Origin: Acidobacteriota bacterium
GTDB taxonomy: Bacteria > Acidobacteriota > Terriglobia > Terriglobales > SCQP01
NCBI GenBank assembly: GCA_004299485.1
Contig: SCQP01000014.1
Location: 310,001 to 374,000, forward strand
DNA: 64,000 bases
Direction: 5' to 3'
The notes below the pieces were generated by a model, which was not told the DNA's origin, did not search any database, and worked only from the letters and a program-made list of their open reading frames with translations. This document shows positions 17,307 through 25,687 of this stretch, one piece after another. The position numbers and the translations under genes are program-made. Each line of letters starts with the position of its first letter. Within the stretch, counting starts at the first letter, position 1.

Positions 17307-17341
17307 ACTGTAACCTGTAACCTGTAAACTGTAACCTTTAT
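17307..17341. repeat. Intergenic heptad array, CTGTAAN flavour x5
   Basis: Five 7-bp units (ACTGTAA, CCTGTAA, CCTGTAA, ACTGTAA, CCTTTAT) end within the aroC start codon. The divergent mlaE-aroC gap is only 52 bp and this array takes up 33 of them, so any promoter for either gene must lie in or next to it. Confidence 0.85.
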
Positions 17342-18512
17342 GCTCACGTTTTCCACCGCGGGGGAGTCGCACGGGCAGGCGCTGCTTGCGTTGATCTCCG
17401 GCATGCCGGCCGGCGTGCCGCTGGACGCAGCCTTTGTGCAGCGCGAGCTCTGGCGCCGGCAGCAGGGTTACGGGCGCGGCGGGCGCATGCGCATCGAACA
17501 CGATACGCCGGAGTTTCTCAGTGGCGTGCGCAACGGGACGACCATCGGCTCGCCGATTGCCATCCAGATCGCGAACCACGATTGGAAGAATTGGGAGCAG
17601 ACGCTGGCGGTGGATGCGCCGGCGGGCGAAAAGGCGCGCCCGGTGGCGAGCCCGCGGCCCGGGCATGCGGATCTGGCGGGAGCCCTCAAGTTTAACTTTA
17701 AGGAAGCGCGGTATGTGCTGGAACGCGCAAGTGCACGCGAGACCGCGGCACGGGTCGCGGCAGGCGCCATGGCCAAGCTGCTGCTGCGCGAGTTGGGCAT
17801 CGAGGTGCTCAGCCATGTCGTGGCGCTGGGAGCTGCACGGCTGGACCCGAGCAGCCCCGCTTCGGCAGATGCACTCCGCGCACTAGCGGCACGCGAGGAA
17901 ATCTTGCTGCACTGCCTTGACGCCGCCTCCGAGCAGCAGATGAAAGCCGAGGTGGATCAGGCACTGCGCACCGGCGATACCGTAGGCGGAGTGTTCGAGC
18001 TCCGCGCCTTCGGGTTGCCGCCGGGGTTGGGCACGTGCGCCAATTGGAACGAGCGGCTGGATGGCCGCATCGCGCAGGCCATCATGTCGATCCAGGCCGT
18101 CAAAGCAGTCGAGCTTGGAGAAGGCATGAGCGTGGCGGCAGCGCCGGGATCGGAAGCGCAGGACCCGATCGGCTACGACCGCGCGGCGCGGCGGTTTACC
18201 CGCGCGGGCAATCACGCCGGTGGACTGGAAGGCGGCATGACCAACGGCGAGGAGATAGTCGTCCGTGGCTACCTCAAGCCGATTTCGACCTTGCGGCGGC
18301 CGCTGGCAAGCGTGAGCTTCGAGACCCGCGAGCCGGTCAAGGCGGCGTATGAGCGCTCCGATGTCTGCGTGGTGCCGGCGGCGGCGGTGGTGGGCGAGGC
18401 GATGCTGGCATTCATTCTGGCGCAGGCGGTGCTGGAAAAGTTCGGCGGCGACTCACTGCTGGAGCTGCGGCGCAATTACAATGCTTATGGCGAGCAGGTG
18501 CGCGCGTTCTAA
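17340..18512 (+). CDS. aroC: Chorismate synthase
   Basis: Converts EPSP to chorismate, the last shared step of aromatic amino acid synthesis; needs reduced FMN. The 390-residue length is normal. Family motifs are the N-terminal FSTAGESHGQALLALISGMPAG, GYGRGGRMRIEHD, RPGHADLAGALKF, RASARETAARVAAGA and the C-terminal GGMTNGEEIVVRGYLKPI with the basic/Ser cluster. The stop codon overlaps the def start (TAATG), so AroC and peptide deformylase are co-translated. No Shine-Dalgarno sequence is visible; the heptad array runs right up to the ATG. Confidence 0.96.
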   Translation: MLTFSTAGESHGQALLALISGMPAGVPLDAAFVQRELWRRQQGYGRGGRMRIEHDTPEFLSGVRNGTTIGSPIAIQIANHDWKNWEQTLAVDAPAGEKARPVASPRPGHADLAGALKFNFKEARYVLERASARETAARVAAGAMAKLLLRELGIEVLSHVVALGAARLDPSSPASADALRALAAREEILLHCLDAASEQQMKAEVDQALRTGDTVGGVFELRAFGLPPGLGTCANWNERLDGRIAQAIMSIQAVKAVELGEGMSVAAAPGSEAQDPIGYDRAARRFTRAGNHAGGLEGGMTNGEEIVVRGYLKPISTLRRPLASVSFETREPVKAAYERSDVCVVPAAAVVGEAMLAFILAQAVLEKFGGDSLLELRRNYNAYGEQVRAF

Positions 18513-19027
18513 TGGTTTACCCGATTGTGAAATATCCGGACCCGGTGCTGACTACGCCCGGCAAGCCGCTCGCGGCCGAGCTGGGTACGCCCGAGTTGCA
18601 CAAGCTGATTGACGACATGTTCGAGTCCATGTACGCCGCCAATGGCGTAGGACTGGCGGCGCCGCAGATTGGCCGCAGCCAGCGCCTGACGGTGATTGAT
18701 TGCAGCGTAGGCGAGGATCCGGAGCAGAAGCTGGTGCTCATCAATCCCGAAATTCTGCACCGCGAGGGCAAGCAAACCGGCGAGGAGGGCTGCCTCAGCA
18801 TTCCCGGCTTCCGCGCCGACGTCACGCGCGCCCTTGCGGTGCGCGTACGGGCGCAGAACGCGGATGGCGAGTGGTTCGAGGCCGAAGGCACGGAGTTGCT
18901 GGCGCGCGCCATGCAGCACGAAATCGACCATCTGAACGGCGTGCTGTTTATCTCGCACCTGAGCACGCTGAAGCGCGACCTGATCAAGCGCAAGATCCGC
19001 AAGCTGCAAAAAGACGGCGAGTGGTGA
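18512..19027 (+). CDS. def: Peptide deformylase
   Basis: Removes the formyl group from the N-terminal methionine of new proteins. The 171-residue protein has all three metal-site motifs: GVGLAAPQIG, EEGCLSIPG (metal Cys) and HEIDHLNG (metal His pair and catalytic Glu). The start overlaps the aroC stop. The C-terminal KRDLIKRKIRKLQKDGEW is a basic helix seen in many homologs. It is followed after 3 bp by a heptad array. Confidence 0.96.
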   Translation: MVYPIVKYPDPVLTTPGKPLAAELGTPELHKLIDDMFESMYAANGVGLAAPQIGRSQRLTVIDCSVGEDPEQKLVLINPEILHREGKQTGEEGCLSIPGFRADVTRALAVRVRAQNADGEWFEAEGTELLARAMQHEIDHLNGVLFISHLSTLKRDLIKRKIRKLQKDGEW

Positions 19028-19030
19028 GAA

Positions 19031-19058
19031 CAGGGGTCAGGGCTCAGGGGCCAGGGGC
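19031..19058. repeat. Intergenic heptad array, CAGGGGY x4
   Basis: Four 7-bp units (CAGGGGT, CAGGGCT, CAGGGGC, CAGGGGC) begin 3 bases after the def stop. There is one arm only. The flavour is shared with 6739-6769. Confidence 0.8.
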
Positions 19059-19193
19059 ACGCGGCGCCTTCCAGAAGATTTCGATGACCGCAATCGCGGG
19101 ATAGCGGGCCGCGAGAATCCGCGCCACGCGCGGGGCAGCCGCGGCGGTAGCAACTAGCAGGGCCGCCACCACGATTACTTTCCGGATTCCCAT
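19044..19193 (-). CDS. Possible small membrane protein (49 aa), uncertain
   Basis: The 305-bp gap between def and the LmbE-type gene holds a minus-strand frame of 49 codons starting MGIRKVIVVAALLVATAAAA, which looks like a signal or single membrane segment, followed by a short basic tail. Its 3' end lies in the CAGGGGY array. There is no good ribosome-binding site and no recognised homolog, so this may be chance. Otherwise I see nothing in this gap. Confidence 0.25.
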   Translation of the reverse strand: MGIRKVIVVAALLVATAAAAPRVARILAARYPAIAVIEIFWKAPRAPGP

Positions 19194-19332
19194 CTTTGCC
19201 TGCACGCTTAGGGTTATGGCACGTGGCGGGCCAAACGGAAAGCCCATAAAACGAATAGAAATCGTGAGCAGGCGCTGTTCGATTCCGGACGCTGCGGGTG
19301 CGATGACGGACGTCCTGGCGAATAATGAACCC

Positions 19333-20064
19333 ATGGAACGGAAAATTCTATGTGTCACGGCGCACCCGGACGATGAGGCCAGCAATTTTGGCGGCACGGT
19401 GATGCGGTCGGTGCGCGACGGGGTCGAATGCCGGCTGATCTGCCTGACGTCGGGGGAAGCAGCACGCAACCGCGGCGGCGCCAAAGACCGCGGTGAGCTG
19501 AAGGCCATGCGCCGCGATGAGTTGGCGGCCTCGTGCGAAGTGCTGGGCTTTGCCTCGTTCGAAGCCTGGGATCTGGGCGATGCCCACTTGCCCGAAGCGC
19601 CGTTTTTTTACGCCGTCGGGCGGCTGGTGAGTGAAATTCGCCGCTTTCAGCCGGAGCTGATCCTCACCATGGGACCGGAGGGGTCGGTCACAGCCCATCC
19701 CGATCACGGCATGGCGGGCACGCTCACCACCACGGCTTTCCACTGGGCGGCACGCGAGTATTATTTCCCCGAGCAAGGCCTGCCGTCGCATCGCGCGCTG
19801 CGGCTCTATTACGCCACGGCCCTGGCGCAGCCACCAGGCTTCCCTGAGGTCTGGCTTCCCTTTCCCGACGTCGGAGTCGAGATGTCCGAGTTTCTGGTAC
19901 GCAAATTCGAGGCCTTTCGCCAGCACAAGACGCAGACGCCGCTGTTCGCGCGGGTGGAACAAGCCCTCGGCGGCATAACCACGGAACTGTATCATTTGGC
20001 CGCCGGGGTCGCGTTGCCTGACGGTCCCCGACCGGCCACGGACCTTTGGGCCGGGCTAAAATAG
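19333..20064 (+). CDS. LmbE/PIG-L family deacetylase
   Basis: A 243-residue zinc-dependent N-acetylglucosaminyl deacetylase-like protein. The Zn/catalytic motif AHPDDE is at 10-15 and the third ligand motif is VTAHPDHGMAG. Relatives deacetylate GlcNAc-type substrates, for example in bacillithiol (BshB) or mycothiol synthesis; the substrate here is unknown. The ATG at 19333 was chosen because it opens directly on RKILCVTAHPDDE; longer in-frame versions add unconserved sequence. It lies 6 bp upstream of prfA, so the two may be co-transcribed. Confidence 0.88.
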   Translation: MERKILCVTAHPDDEASNFGGTVMRSVRDGVECRLICLTSGEAARNRGGAKDRGELKAMRRDELAASCEVLGFASFEAWDLGDAHLPEAPFFYAVGRLVSEIRRFQPELILTMGPEGSVTAHPDHGMAGTLTTTAFHWAAREYYFPEQGLPSHRALRLYYATALAQPPGFPEVWLPFPDVGVEMSEFLVRKFEAFRQHKTQTPLFARVEQALGGITTELYHLAAGVALPDGPRPATDLWAGLK

Positions 20065-20070
20065 AAGTTC

Positions 20071-21141
20071 ATGCTTGACCGGCTGCAAAAAATCGCGGCG
20101 CAATACGACGCCCTTACCGCCGAGCTGGCCTCGCCCGAGGTCATCGCCGACAGCTCGCGCTACCAGAAGACCGCCCGGGCGCACGCCGAGCTGCAGCCCC
20201 TGGTGGACGAGTACCAGCACTACCGCGAGCTTCAGCTACAAGCGGCCGAGGCACGGCAGATGCAGCACGACAGCGACGCCGAAATGAAGCAGTTGGCCAA
20301 TGAGGAACTGGCGCGGCTGGAACCGGAAATCGCGGTGAGCGAACAGAAATTGCGCGAGCTGCTGCTGCCCGCCGATCCCAACGACCAGAAAAACGTGGTG
20401 CTGGAAATTCGCGCCGGCACGGGCGGCGACGAGGCCACGCTGTTTGCCGCCGAAATGTTCCGCATGTACAGCCGCTTCGCCGAGCAGCAGCGCTGGCGGG
20501 TTGAGATTTTGTCCTCGAGCGAGAGCGGGGTACACGGACTGAAAGAGGTCGTGGCGATCGTCGAGGGGCGCGGGGCTTATAGCCAGCTCAAGTACGAGAG
20601 CGGCGTCCATCGCGTGCAGCGTGTACCGGCAACCGAACAGCAGGGGCGCGTGCATACTTCGGCGGTGACGGTCGCGGTGCTGCCGGAAGCCGAGGAAGTG
20701 GATGTGCAGATCGATCCCAAGGATATCCGGATTGATACGTTCTGCTCGTCGGGTCCCGGCGGCCAGTCGGTAAACACGACCTACTCCGCAGTGCGCATCA
20801 CCCACTTGCCGACGGGCATGATCGTGAGCTGCCAGGATGAAAAATCGCAGATCAAAAACCGTGCCAAGGCGATGCGCGTGCTGCGCTCACGGCTGCTGGA
20901 GCTGGAGCAGGAGAAGCAGCATCAGGCGATTGCCGCCGAGCGCAAGCAACAGGTCGGCTCCGGCGACCGCAGCGAAAAGATCCGCACCTACAACTTTCCC
21001 CAGAATCGCGTCACCGATCACCGCGCCGGCATCAGCCTGCACCAGTTGGGCGAAGTAATGGACGGCAGGCTGCAGCCGCTCATCCAGGCGCTGCGCGAGC
21101 ATTTTCAGGCGGAGAGATTACAGAAAGAATCGGCAGCCTAA
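20071..21141 (+). CDS. prfA: Peptide chain release factor 1
   Basis: Recognises UAA and UAG stop codons and triggers peptide release. The 356-residue protein has the GGQ catalytic motif at 230-232 ([11 protein letters not shown]), which inserts into the peptidyl-transferase centre. The anticodon-like tripeptide in [10 protein letters not shown] is the PxT form, which marks RF1 rather than RF2 (SPF). No in-frame TGA shift site is present, also as expected for RF1. The usual partner prmC is not next to it; a four-helix-bundle element follows instead. Confidence 0.96.
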   Translation: MLDRLQKIAAQYDALTAELASPEVIADSSRYQKTARAHAELQPLVDEYQHYRELQLQAAEARQMQHDSDAEMKQLANEELARLEPEIAVSEQKLRELLLPADPNDQKNVVLEIRAGTGGDEATLFAAEMFRMYSRFAEQQRWRVEILSSSESGVHGLKEVVAIVEGRGAYSQLKYESGVHRVQRVPATEQQGRVHTSAVTVAVLPEAEEVDVQIDPKDIRIDTFCSSGPGGQSVNTTYSAVRITHLPTGMIVSCQDEKSQIKNRAKAMRVLRSRLLELEQEKQHQAIAAERKQQVGSGDRSEKIRTYNFPQNRVTDHRAGISLHQLGEVMDGRLQPLIQALREHFQAERLQKESAA

Positions 21142-21175
21142 GGTTGTCAGTTGTCAGTCTTCAGTTATCAGTTTT
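21142..21175. repeat. Left heptad arm of four-helix element A (TCAGTNN flavour)
   Basis: A run of units TTGTCAG, TTGTCAG, TCTTCAG, TTATCAG starts directly after the prfA stop codon. It is the inverted partner of 21537-21567 (24 of 31 positions match, in the same heptad phase). The last codons and the stop of the minus-strand four-helix-bundle gene lie within it. Confidence 0.9.
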
Positions 21176-21532
21176 GATGGGTGGACCGAGAGCGTTCATC
21201 AGGCCGGTGAGCATGCGTTTGAGCTCAAGCACCCGTCGCTCGAGCTCGCCGTGTTGCGCCGTTGTGAGCAAGCTGAGGCCCCGCGCAAGCAGTAGTTCAC
21301 ATTCGACTTCGCTGGATGAGCCGGCGGCAATCTGTAGGAAGCGTCGTAACTCGGCTCTGCCACTCCGCCCGCAGCCCTCCGCAATATTAGCCGCAACTGA
21401 GACCGCCGCGCGCCGCAATTGACTGCGCAAACCGAATCGCTCATCCATTGGGAACTTGGCGGTCGCCTTGTACACATCGAGCGCAAGCTCATAAGCCTTC
21501 GTCCACACCGCGAGTTTTCTGAAGTCCTGCAC
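21161..21532 (-). CDS. Four-helix-bundle protein, S23 / 23S rRNA intervening-sequence family (copy A)
   Basis: A 123-residue all-helical protein. Family signature: QDFRKLAVWTKAYELALDVY...FPMDERFGLRSQLRRAAVSVAANIAEGCGR...RFLQIAAGSSSEVECELLLA. Members were first found as ORFs inside intervening sequences of bacterial 23S rRNA and are related to Avd of diversity-generating retroelements; they form pentameric barrels and bind nucleic acid. The start is a GTG; the preceding DNA is a heptad array with no Shine-Dalgarno sequence. The last codons (KTDN-stop) are encoded by the opposite array. A second copy at 44672-45052 is similarly placed. No reverse transcriptase is nearby. Confidence 0.9.
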   Translation of the reverse strand: MQDFRKLAVWTKAYELALDVYKATAKFPMDERFGLRSQLRRAAVSVAANIAEGCGRSGRAELRRFLQIAAGSSSEVECELLLARGLSLLTTAQHGELERRVLELKRMLTGLMNALGPPIKTDN

Positions 21533-21536
21533 GTCC

Positions 21537-21567
21537 GACTGACAACTGATTACTGATTACTGAAAAC
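21537..21567. repeat. Right heptad arm of four-helix element A (ACTGANN flavour)
   Basis: Units GACTGAC, AACTGAT, TACTGAT, TACTGAA lie four bases upstream of the GTG of the four-helix-bundle gene and overlap the end of the convergent-side protease gene. Inverted relative to 21142-21175, with a 361-nt loop. Confidence 0.9.
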
Positions 21568-23223
21568 TTTCTTCGCGGCACGCCACGGTGCAAAGTCTCG
21601 CCAGACGCGCTCGACGAGCTTCGGGCTCAACGTCCTCGTCCTCACCGGCTTGCCGAGGCTGGAGTAAAGGCGCAGCCGCATGGTGCCGCAGGTGGGATTG
21701 AAGGCCTCAGGACCATAGCGGTAGGCGCCCTGAAAGGCGTCGTCAAGACCATAGGTGCGATCCTCGCGGCGGCCGCGGCTGTAGGCCGCAGTATAGAAAT
21801 CGGTGCGAAGAACGGCCTTGACGGGCAGTACGGGGGTGACGACGTGCGCGCCGCAGAAAAGCTGCATACGCTCGAAATCAGCGGTATAGCGCAAGTGCAG
21901 GGGAACACGGGCGAGGCGCTGTAACTGCAGGAAGAAGGTCAGTTTGGTGGGACGAACTTTGGGAACGGCATCGATTTCCACAATCGCGCGGGCGTCGGTG
22001 TGATCCTGCCGGATTGCGGCGGCGGGATCGAAGGCCGAACCCTGGCGGCGGTCGCGGCTGTGATGCTTGCGCTCCCAGGCGGCTTCGGCGGCGCGATGAT
22101 CCTGCAGCCAGACGCGAAAGGGCGGTGTGACCACCTGCACGTCAAAGCCGCCTTCGCCAAAGCGGTACCGGCCGGGGTGGTACGTGCCGGTAGCCGCCTT
22201 TTGCAGCGCGTCCAGCGGATAGGGCGCGCTGGGCGCCACGGGCAGCAAAACCGGAGAAGGTACTGTATCGGACTGGGCCGCAACCCGGGCCTTCGCCAGC
22301 GCCGGCCAGGCCTGCGAGATTTCGAGTATCCCGGAAACACCAGGCCCGCTGCCGGCCCGCTCGCTGAAGGCAGTAATGCCGATGACGCGGCCCTCAGCAT
22401 CGAAGAGCGGGCCGCCGGAGTTACCGGGGTTGATGTTGATGCCCGACAGCAGCGTCTGCGGCTGCACGCCGCTGATAATGCCGGAAGTCAGGATCTTGCG
22501 CTCATGCAAAGGGCTGCCAATCGTAAATACGCGGTCGCCCGGATGTATCGCGGCCAGTGCCTCTGCTGTGGCCAGCGGGGCCACGGTCGCTGGAGGATAG
22601 CTTTGCAGGTTGACGCGCAATACCGCGATGTCACGGTCGTGATCTTCGGTCAGAACCTCCGCGCGCACTCTATGGCTCGGGTCGAACTGCACCGCCACGA
22701 AGTCGGCGCCCATGACCACGTGATCGTTGGCAAGGACGAGGCCGTCCGGCGAGACGATAAAGCCGGAGCCATGGTCGAGGTCAGTCCAGACGGTGACGAC
22801 GCTGCTGCGCAGGTGCTCAAAACGGGCCGCGAGGGAGCGGCGCGCCGATGGCCGCTTGGGCTTGGCAGGCGCTGGGGCGCTGAGGGTGCGCTGCGCATTG
22901 GCATTGCTCAGGTCAATTTCCTGCGAGGCGCCGGCGACCGCGACCGTCAGCGTCCAACGATAACTCACCCCGTCGAAGGTGACCGGGGCGGGTGTGCTCA
23001 AGGTGTACTGGCCGGGCGGAAGGCGCAGACGCGCACGGCCGCTGAAGCCGGTCGTCGCGGTCACCCCGGCGCCCCCGGCAGCGGGCCGGAAATGCACTTG
23101 CAGCAGCGGCACTGGCTTCTGATCGAGACGATCGTTCACCAGCGCCGCCCGCACCAGCACGCTGACCGTGCTCTGCCCGAACAGGCCGATACACATCGCA
23201 GCCCAAATCGCCAACCACTTCAC
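21550..23223 (-). CDS. Secreted trypsin-like (HtrA-type) serine protease with extra domains
   Basis: A 557-residue exported protease. A signal peptide (1 to about 17) leads a beta-rich carboxypeptidase-regulatory-like domain of about 90 residues (FRPAAGGAGVTATTGFSGRARLRLPPGQYTL). Next comes an S1C protease domain (about 135-320) with the triad His168 (ANDHVV), Asp198 (DRDIAVLRV) and Ser269 (GNSGGPLF). The final 230 residues are not recognised and no PDZ domain is evident, unlike DegP/DegS. Its stop codon lies in the heptad arm of element A. Confidence 0.85.
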   Translation of the reverse strand: MKWLAIWAAMCIGLFGQSTVSVLVRAALVNDRLDQKPVPLLQVHFRPAAGGAGVTATTGFSGRARLRLPPGQYTLSTPAPVTFDGVSYRWTLTVAVAGASQEIDLSNANAQRTLSAPAPAKPKRPSARRSLAARFEHLRSSVVTVWTDLDHGSGFIVSPDGLVLANDHVVMGADFVAVQFDPSHRVRAEVLTEDHDRDIAVLRVNLQSYPPATVAPLATAEALAAIHPGDRVFTIGSPLHERKILTSGIISGVQPQTLLSGININPGNSGGPLFDAEGRVIGITAFSERAGSGPGVSGILEISQAWPALAKARVAAQSDTVPSPVLLPVAPSAPYPLDALQKAATGTYHPGRYRFGEGGFDVQVVTPPFRVWLQDHRAAEAAWERKHHSRDRRQGSAFDPAAAIRQDHTDARAIVEIDAVPKVRPTKLTFFLQLQRLARVPLHLRYTADFERMQLFCGAHVVTPVLPVKAVLRTDFYTAAYSRGRREDRTYGLDDAFQGAYRYGPEAFNPTCGTMRLRLYSSLGKPVRTRTLSPKLVERVWRDFAPWRAAKKVFSNQ

Positions 23224-23287
23224 CCCTGCACGCTAACGTACGTCGTGTCCCATGTGCATCCCCACGACTGCGGGCATTCCGTCCCAA

Positions 23288-23322
23288 ACTGAAAACTGAC
23301 AACTGAAAACTGATAACTTTAA
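23288..23322. repeat. Intergenic heptad array, ACTGANA x4-5
   Basis: Units ACTGAAA, ACTGACA, ACTGAAA, ACTGATA and a diverged fifth end 4 bases before the selA GTG. It lies in the divergent protease-selA gap and has one arm only. Confidence 0.88.
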
Positions 23323-23326
23323 TTCC

Positions 23327-24652
23327 GTGAAGCTGCGTCAGATTCCCTCCGTCGATGAACTGCTGCGCCGGCCTGCGCTCGCCGACACCTGGGCCGCGCT
23401 GGGGCCGTCCGGGTCGCGGCGGGTCATCGCCGACTGCCTCAAGGCGGTGCGCGCCAAGCCCAGCGATGTGGCGCTGGCAAACCTGGAGAACGATTTGCGC
23501 GCGGCGGCCCAGCACCGGCTGCAGCCCTCGTTGCGCCGGGTCATCAACGCCACTGGGGTGGTGCTCCACACCAATCTGGGCCGGGCGCCGCTGGCGGCGG
23601 CAGTAGCGGCACGCATGGCGGAAATCGCCAGCGGCTACTCGAATCTTGAGCTCGACCTCACCACGGGCCGCCGTTCCCGGCGCGACCGGCACCTGACGCG
23701 CTGGTTTGAAGAACTCACCGGCGCGCCCGCCACCATCGTCGTCAATAACAATGCTGCAGCAGTACTGCTGGCAGTGCACACGCTGGTGATCGAACCGCAG
23801 GGGGAAGTGATTGTCTCGCGCGGCGAGCTGGTGGAGATCGGCGAGAGCTTCCGCATCGCGGACATTGTCGCGCGCGGCGGCGCCAGACTAGTCGAAGTGG
23901 GCGCGACCAACCGCACACGTCTCGCCGATTACGCGCGCGCGCTGACGCCGCGCACACGGATGATTCTGCGGGTACACCGGTCCAACTTCTTCATGCAGGG
24001 CTTTGTCTCCCAACCCGAGCACCGCGAGTTGGCGGCGCTGGCGCGCCAGCGCAAAATCCCCTTGGTTGAGGATTTGGGCAGCGGTGAACTGAATCTGGTG
24101 CGTGAACGTCTGCGCGCGGGCGTGAGTCTGGTGACCTACAGCGGCGACAAGCTGCTCGGCGGGCCGCAGGCCGGAATGATCAGCGGCAATGCCAAGCTGG
24201 TCGAGAAGCTGCGCACGAATCCGCTGTTTCGGGCCCTGCGCGCCGGTAGCGCCATCTACGCCGCTCTGGAGGCGACACTGGCGCTGTACGCACGTGACGC
24301 CAGCGGCGAGCTTCCGGTCGTTGCCGCCGCAACCGCCGGCGGCCTGGAAGAGCGCACCCGGCGCCTTGCCGCCCGGCTGCCGCCCGCCCTGGGCGCAAAA
24401 GTTGTTGCGGGCGCTGCGGTCATGGGTGGAGGCTCGCGCCCCGGCGAGACCATGACGTCCTGGCAAATCGCGCTGCCGCCGGCGCTGGCGGCGCCGCTGC
24501 GCCGGGGAGAGCCTCCGGTAGTTGCGCGCGTGGAACACCAGCACTGCCTCATCGACCTGCGCACCGTCTTTGCGGAGGAAGAGTCTGCTCTCCAGGCGGC
24601 CATCGCTGCGGCTTACGCGAGCCAGAGGACGCCGGCGAACTTGCCCTCCTGA
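23327..24652 (+). CDS. selA: L-seryl-tRNA(Sec) selenium transferase
   Basis: A PLP enzyme that turns Ser-tRNA(Sec) into Sec-tRNA(Sec). The 441-residue protein has the N-terminal RQIPSVDELL, the RRVINATGVVLHTNLGRAPL block and the PLP lysine in TYSGDKLLGGPQAG (Lys275). The start is a GTG. Its presence implies that this organism reads some UGA codons as selenocysteine, so selB, selC and selD should exist elsewhere; none is in this window. The 3' end overlaps the convergent CBS-domain gene by 40 bp. Confidence 0.95.
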   Translation: MKLRQIPSVDELLRRPALADTWAALGPSGSRRVIADCLKAVRAKPSDVALANLENDLRAAAQHRLQPSLRRVINATGVVLHTNLGRAPLAAAVAARMAEIASGYSNLELDLTTGRRSRRDRHLTRWFEELTGAPATIVVNNNAAAVLLAVHTLVIEPQGEVIVSRGELVEIGESFRIADIVARGGARLVEVGATNRTRLADYARALTPRTRMILRVHRSNFFMQGFVSQPEHRELAALARQRKIPLVEDLGSGELNLVRERLRAGVSLVTYSGDKLLGGPQAGMISGNAKLVEKLRTNPLFRALRAGSAIYAALEATLALYARDASGELPVVAAATAGGLEERTRRLAARLPPALGAKVVAGAAVMGGGSRPGETMTSWQIALPPALAAPLRRGEPPVVARVEHQHCLIDLRTVFAEEESALQAAIAAAYASQRTPANLPS

Positions 24653-24969
24653 AGCACCGGCAGCCGGTGCAGGCAATGATGGCGGATAGTGGCGCAGGCC
24701 TGATCGAGATCCATCTCGGGCGTCAGCACTGTGGGAGGTTCCGTCATGACCTCCCGGCACATGACTTCCGAGGGCCGCTTGTCGAAGCTGCCCAGGAAGA
24801 CGGCGGCATCATGCGCGGTGATCCAGCCCAACCATTCGCGTCCGGCGATGGTCGCGACTACCCCGACCCAGTTCATATCCTCTTCGCCCAATATCTCCAG
24901 CGCATCCAGCAGGCGCTGATGGGGCACGCAACAACGCGGCTCGGGGTGCATGCGGTCGGCCACGGTCAT
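24613..24969 (-). CDS. Small CBS-domain protein
   Basis: A 118-residue protein containing a pair of CBS motifs and little else (DRMHPEPRCCVPHQRLLDALEILGE...; CREVMTEPPTVLTPEMDLDQACATIRHHCLHRLPVLQEGKFAGVL). CBS pairs usually bind adenosine nucleotides and regulate partner proteins; the partner is unknown. It converges on and overlaps selA, and diverges from the BON gene across a hairpin-forming heptad array. Confidence 0.82.
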   Translation of the reverse strand: MTVADRMHPEPRCCVPHQRLLDALEILGEEDMNWVGVVATIAGREWLGWITAHDAAVFLGSFDKRPSEVMCREVMTEPPTVLTPEMDLDQACATIRHHCLHRLPVLQEGKFAGVLWLA

Positions 24970-24976
24970 AAAGAAA

Positions 24977-25042
24977 GTTTACAGTCAACAGTTCACCGTC
25001 GGCATGGGCGCCCGGGTCTTCTGTAAGCGGTAAACTGTAAGC
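24977..25042. repeat. Inverted heptad arrays (TTACAGN/CTGTAAN), 18-nt loop
   Basis: The left arm 24977-25000 (TTACAGT, CAACAGT, TCACCGT) and right arm 25019-25042 (CTGTAAG, CGGTAAA, CTGTAAG) face each other around a GC-rich 18-nt loop. They fill nearly the whole 75-bp gap between the divergent CBS and BON genes. Confidence 0.88.
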
Positions 25043-25044
25043 TC

Positions 25045-25683
25045 ATGCGCAACCTCTGCACACCTGCACTCCTGCTGCTGCTGCCCCTGGCGTTAAGTGC
25101 CCAACAATCGTCCGCACCGCCGGCGCCGAATCCGGCGGCCTTGCAGGCGCAGCCGACCAGCAACAACACCTCGCTCACGGGCGCCATTATGGAACGGCTG
25201 ATCACCGACCCGGTTCTGGAGAACACCACGATCACGGTCGCCGTGGCTAACAACGGCGCAGTGACACTGAATGGCGCGGTGGCGCAACAGGCGCTCGCAG
25301 ACCGTGCCGCCGACGTGGTGAAGTCGGTGCCGGGAGTGAAGAGCACCAAGAACATGATACTGGTGAGCAACGATCCGTTTGCTCCGCCCAAGCCGCCGCT
25401 GCCCTCGCCGCTGCCGCCCATTAACGCCGCGCTTCCGGCGCCGCCGGCGAGCAACAGCCCGCAGACGAGGCTTTCCGACGCGCTGGCCCGGTCAGCAGGT
25501 TTGGTGCGCGTAGCCAGCAGCATCTACGATAACGAAGTGCTGCTGTTCGGCACGGTGGAGACGGAGCAGGCCAAAAAGCAGGCCACCGAAATCGCACGCG
25601 CCGTCCTGCCCAAGGCGCCGGTCCAGAACATTATCTGGGTGAATCCGCACCCGCTGTCGCCCCCGCCGATGATCCCGCAGTAG
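25045..25683 (+). CDS. Secreted protein with two BON domains
   Basis: A 212-residue exported protein. The signal peptide is MRNLCTPALLLLLPLALSAQQ. The first BON domain is at about 48-118 (NTTITVAVANNGAVTLNGAVAQQALADRAADVVKSVPGVKSTKN). A Pro-rich linker follows (PPKPPLPSPLPP), then a second BON domain to the C-terminus. BON domains (as in OsmY) are thought to bind phospholipid surfaces, so an envelope role is likely. Confidence 0.85.
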   Translation: MRNLCTPALLLLLPLALSAQQSSAPPAPNPAALQAQPTSNNTSLTGAIMERLITDPVLENTTITVAVANNGAVTLNGAVAQQALADRAADVVKSVPGVKSTKNMILVSNDPFAPPKPPLPSPLPPINAALPAPPASNSPQTRLSDALARSAGLVRVASSIYDNEVLLFGTVETEQAKKQATEIARAVLPKAPVQNIIWVNPHPLSPPPMIPQ

Positions 25684-25687
25684 AGGA

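Noticed and set aside
21161-21532. Avd of a diversity-generating retroelement
   Set aside because: The protein is of the same superfamily, but no reverse transcriptase, template repeat or variable target gene is near either copy.
22000-23292. Long plus-strand open frame opposite the HtrA-type protease
   Set aside because: It is the GC-rich antisense frame of a clear gene and shows no recognisable domain.
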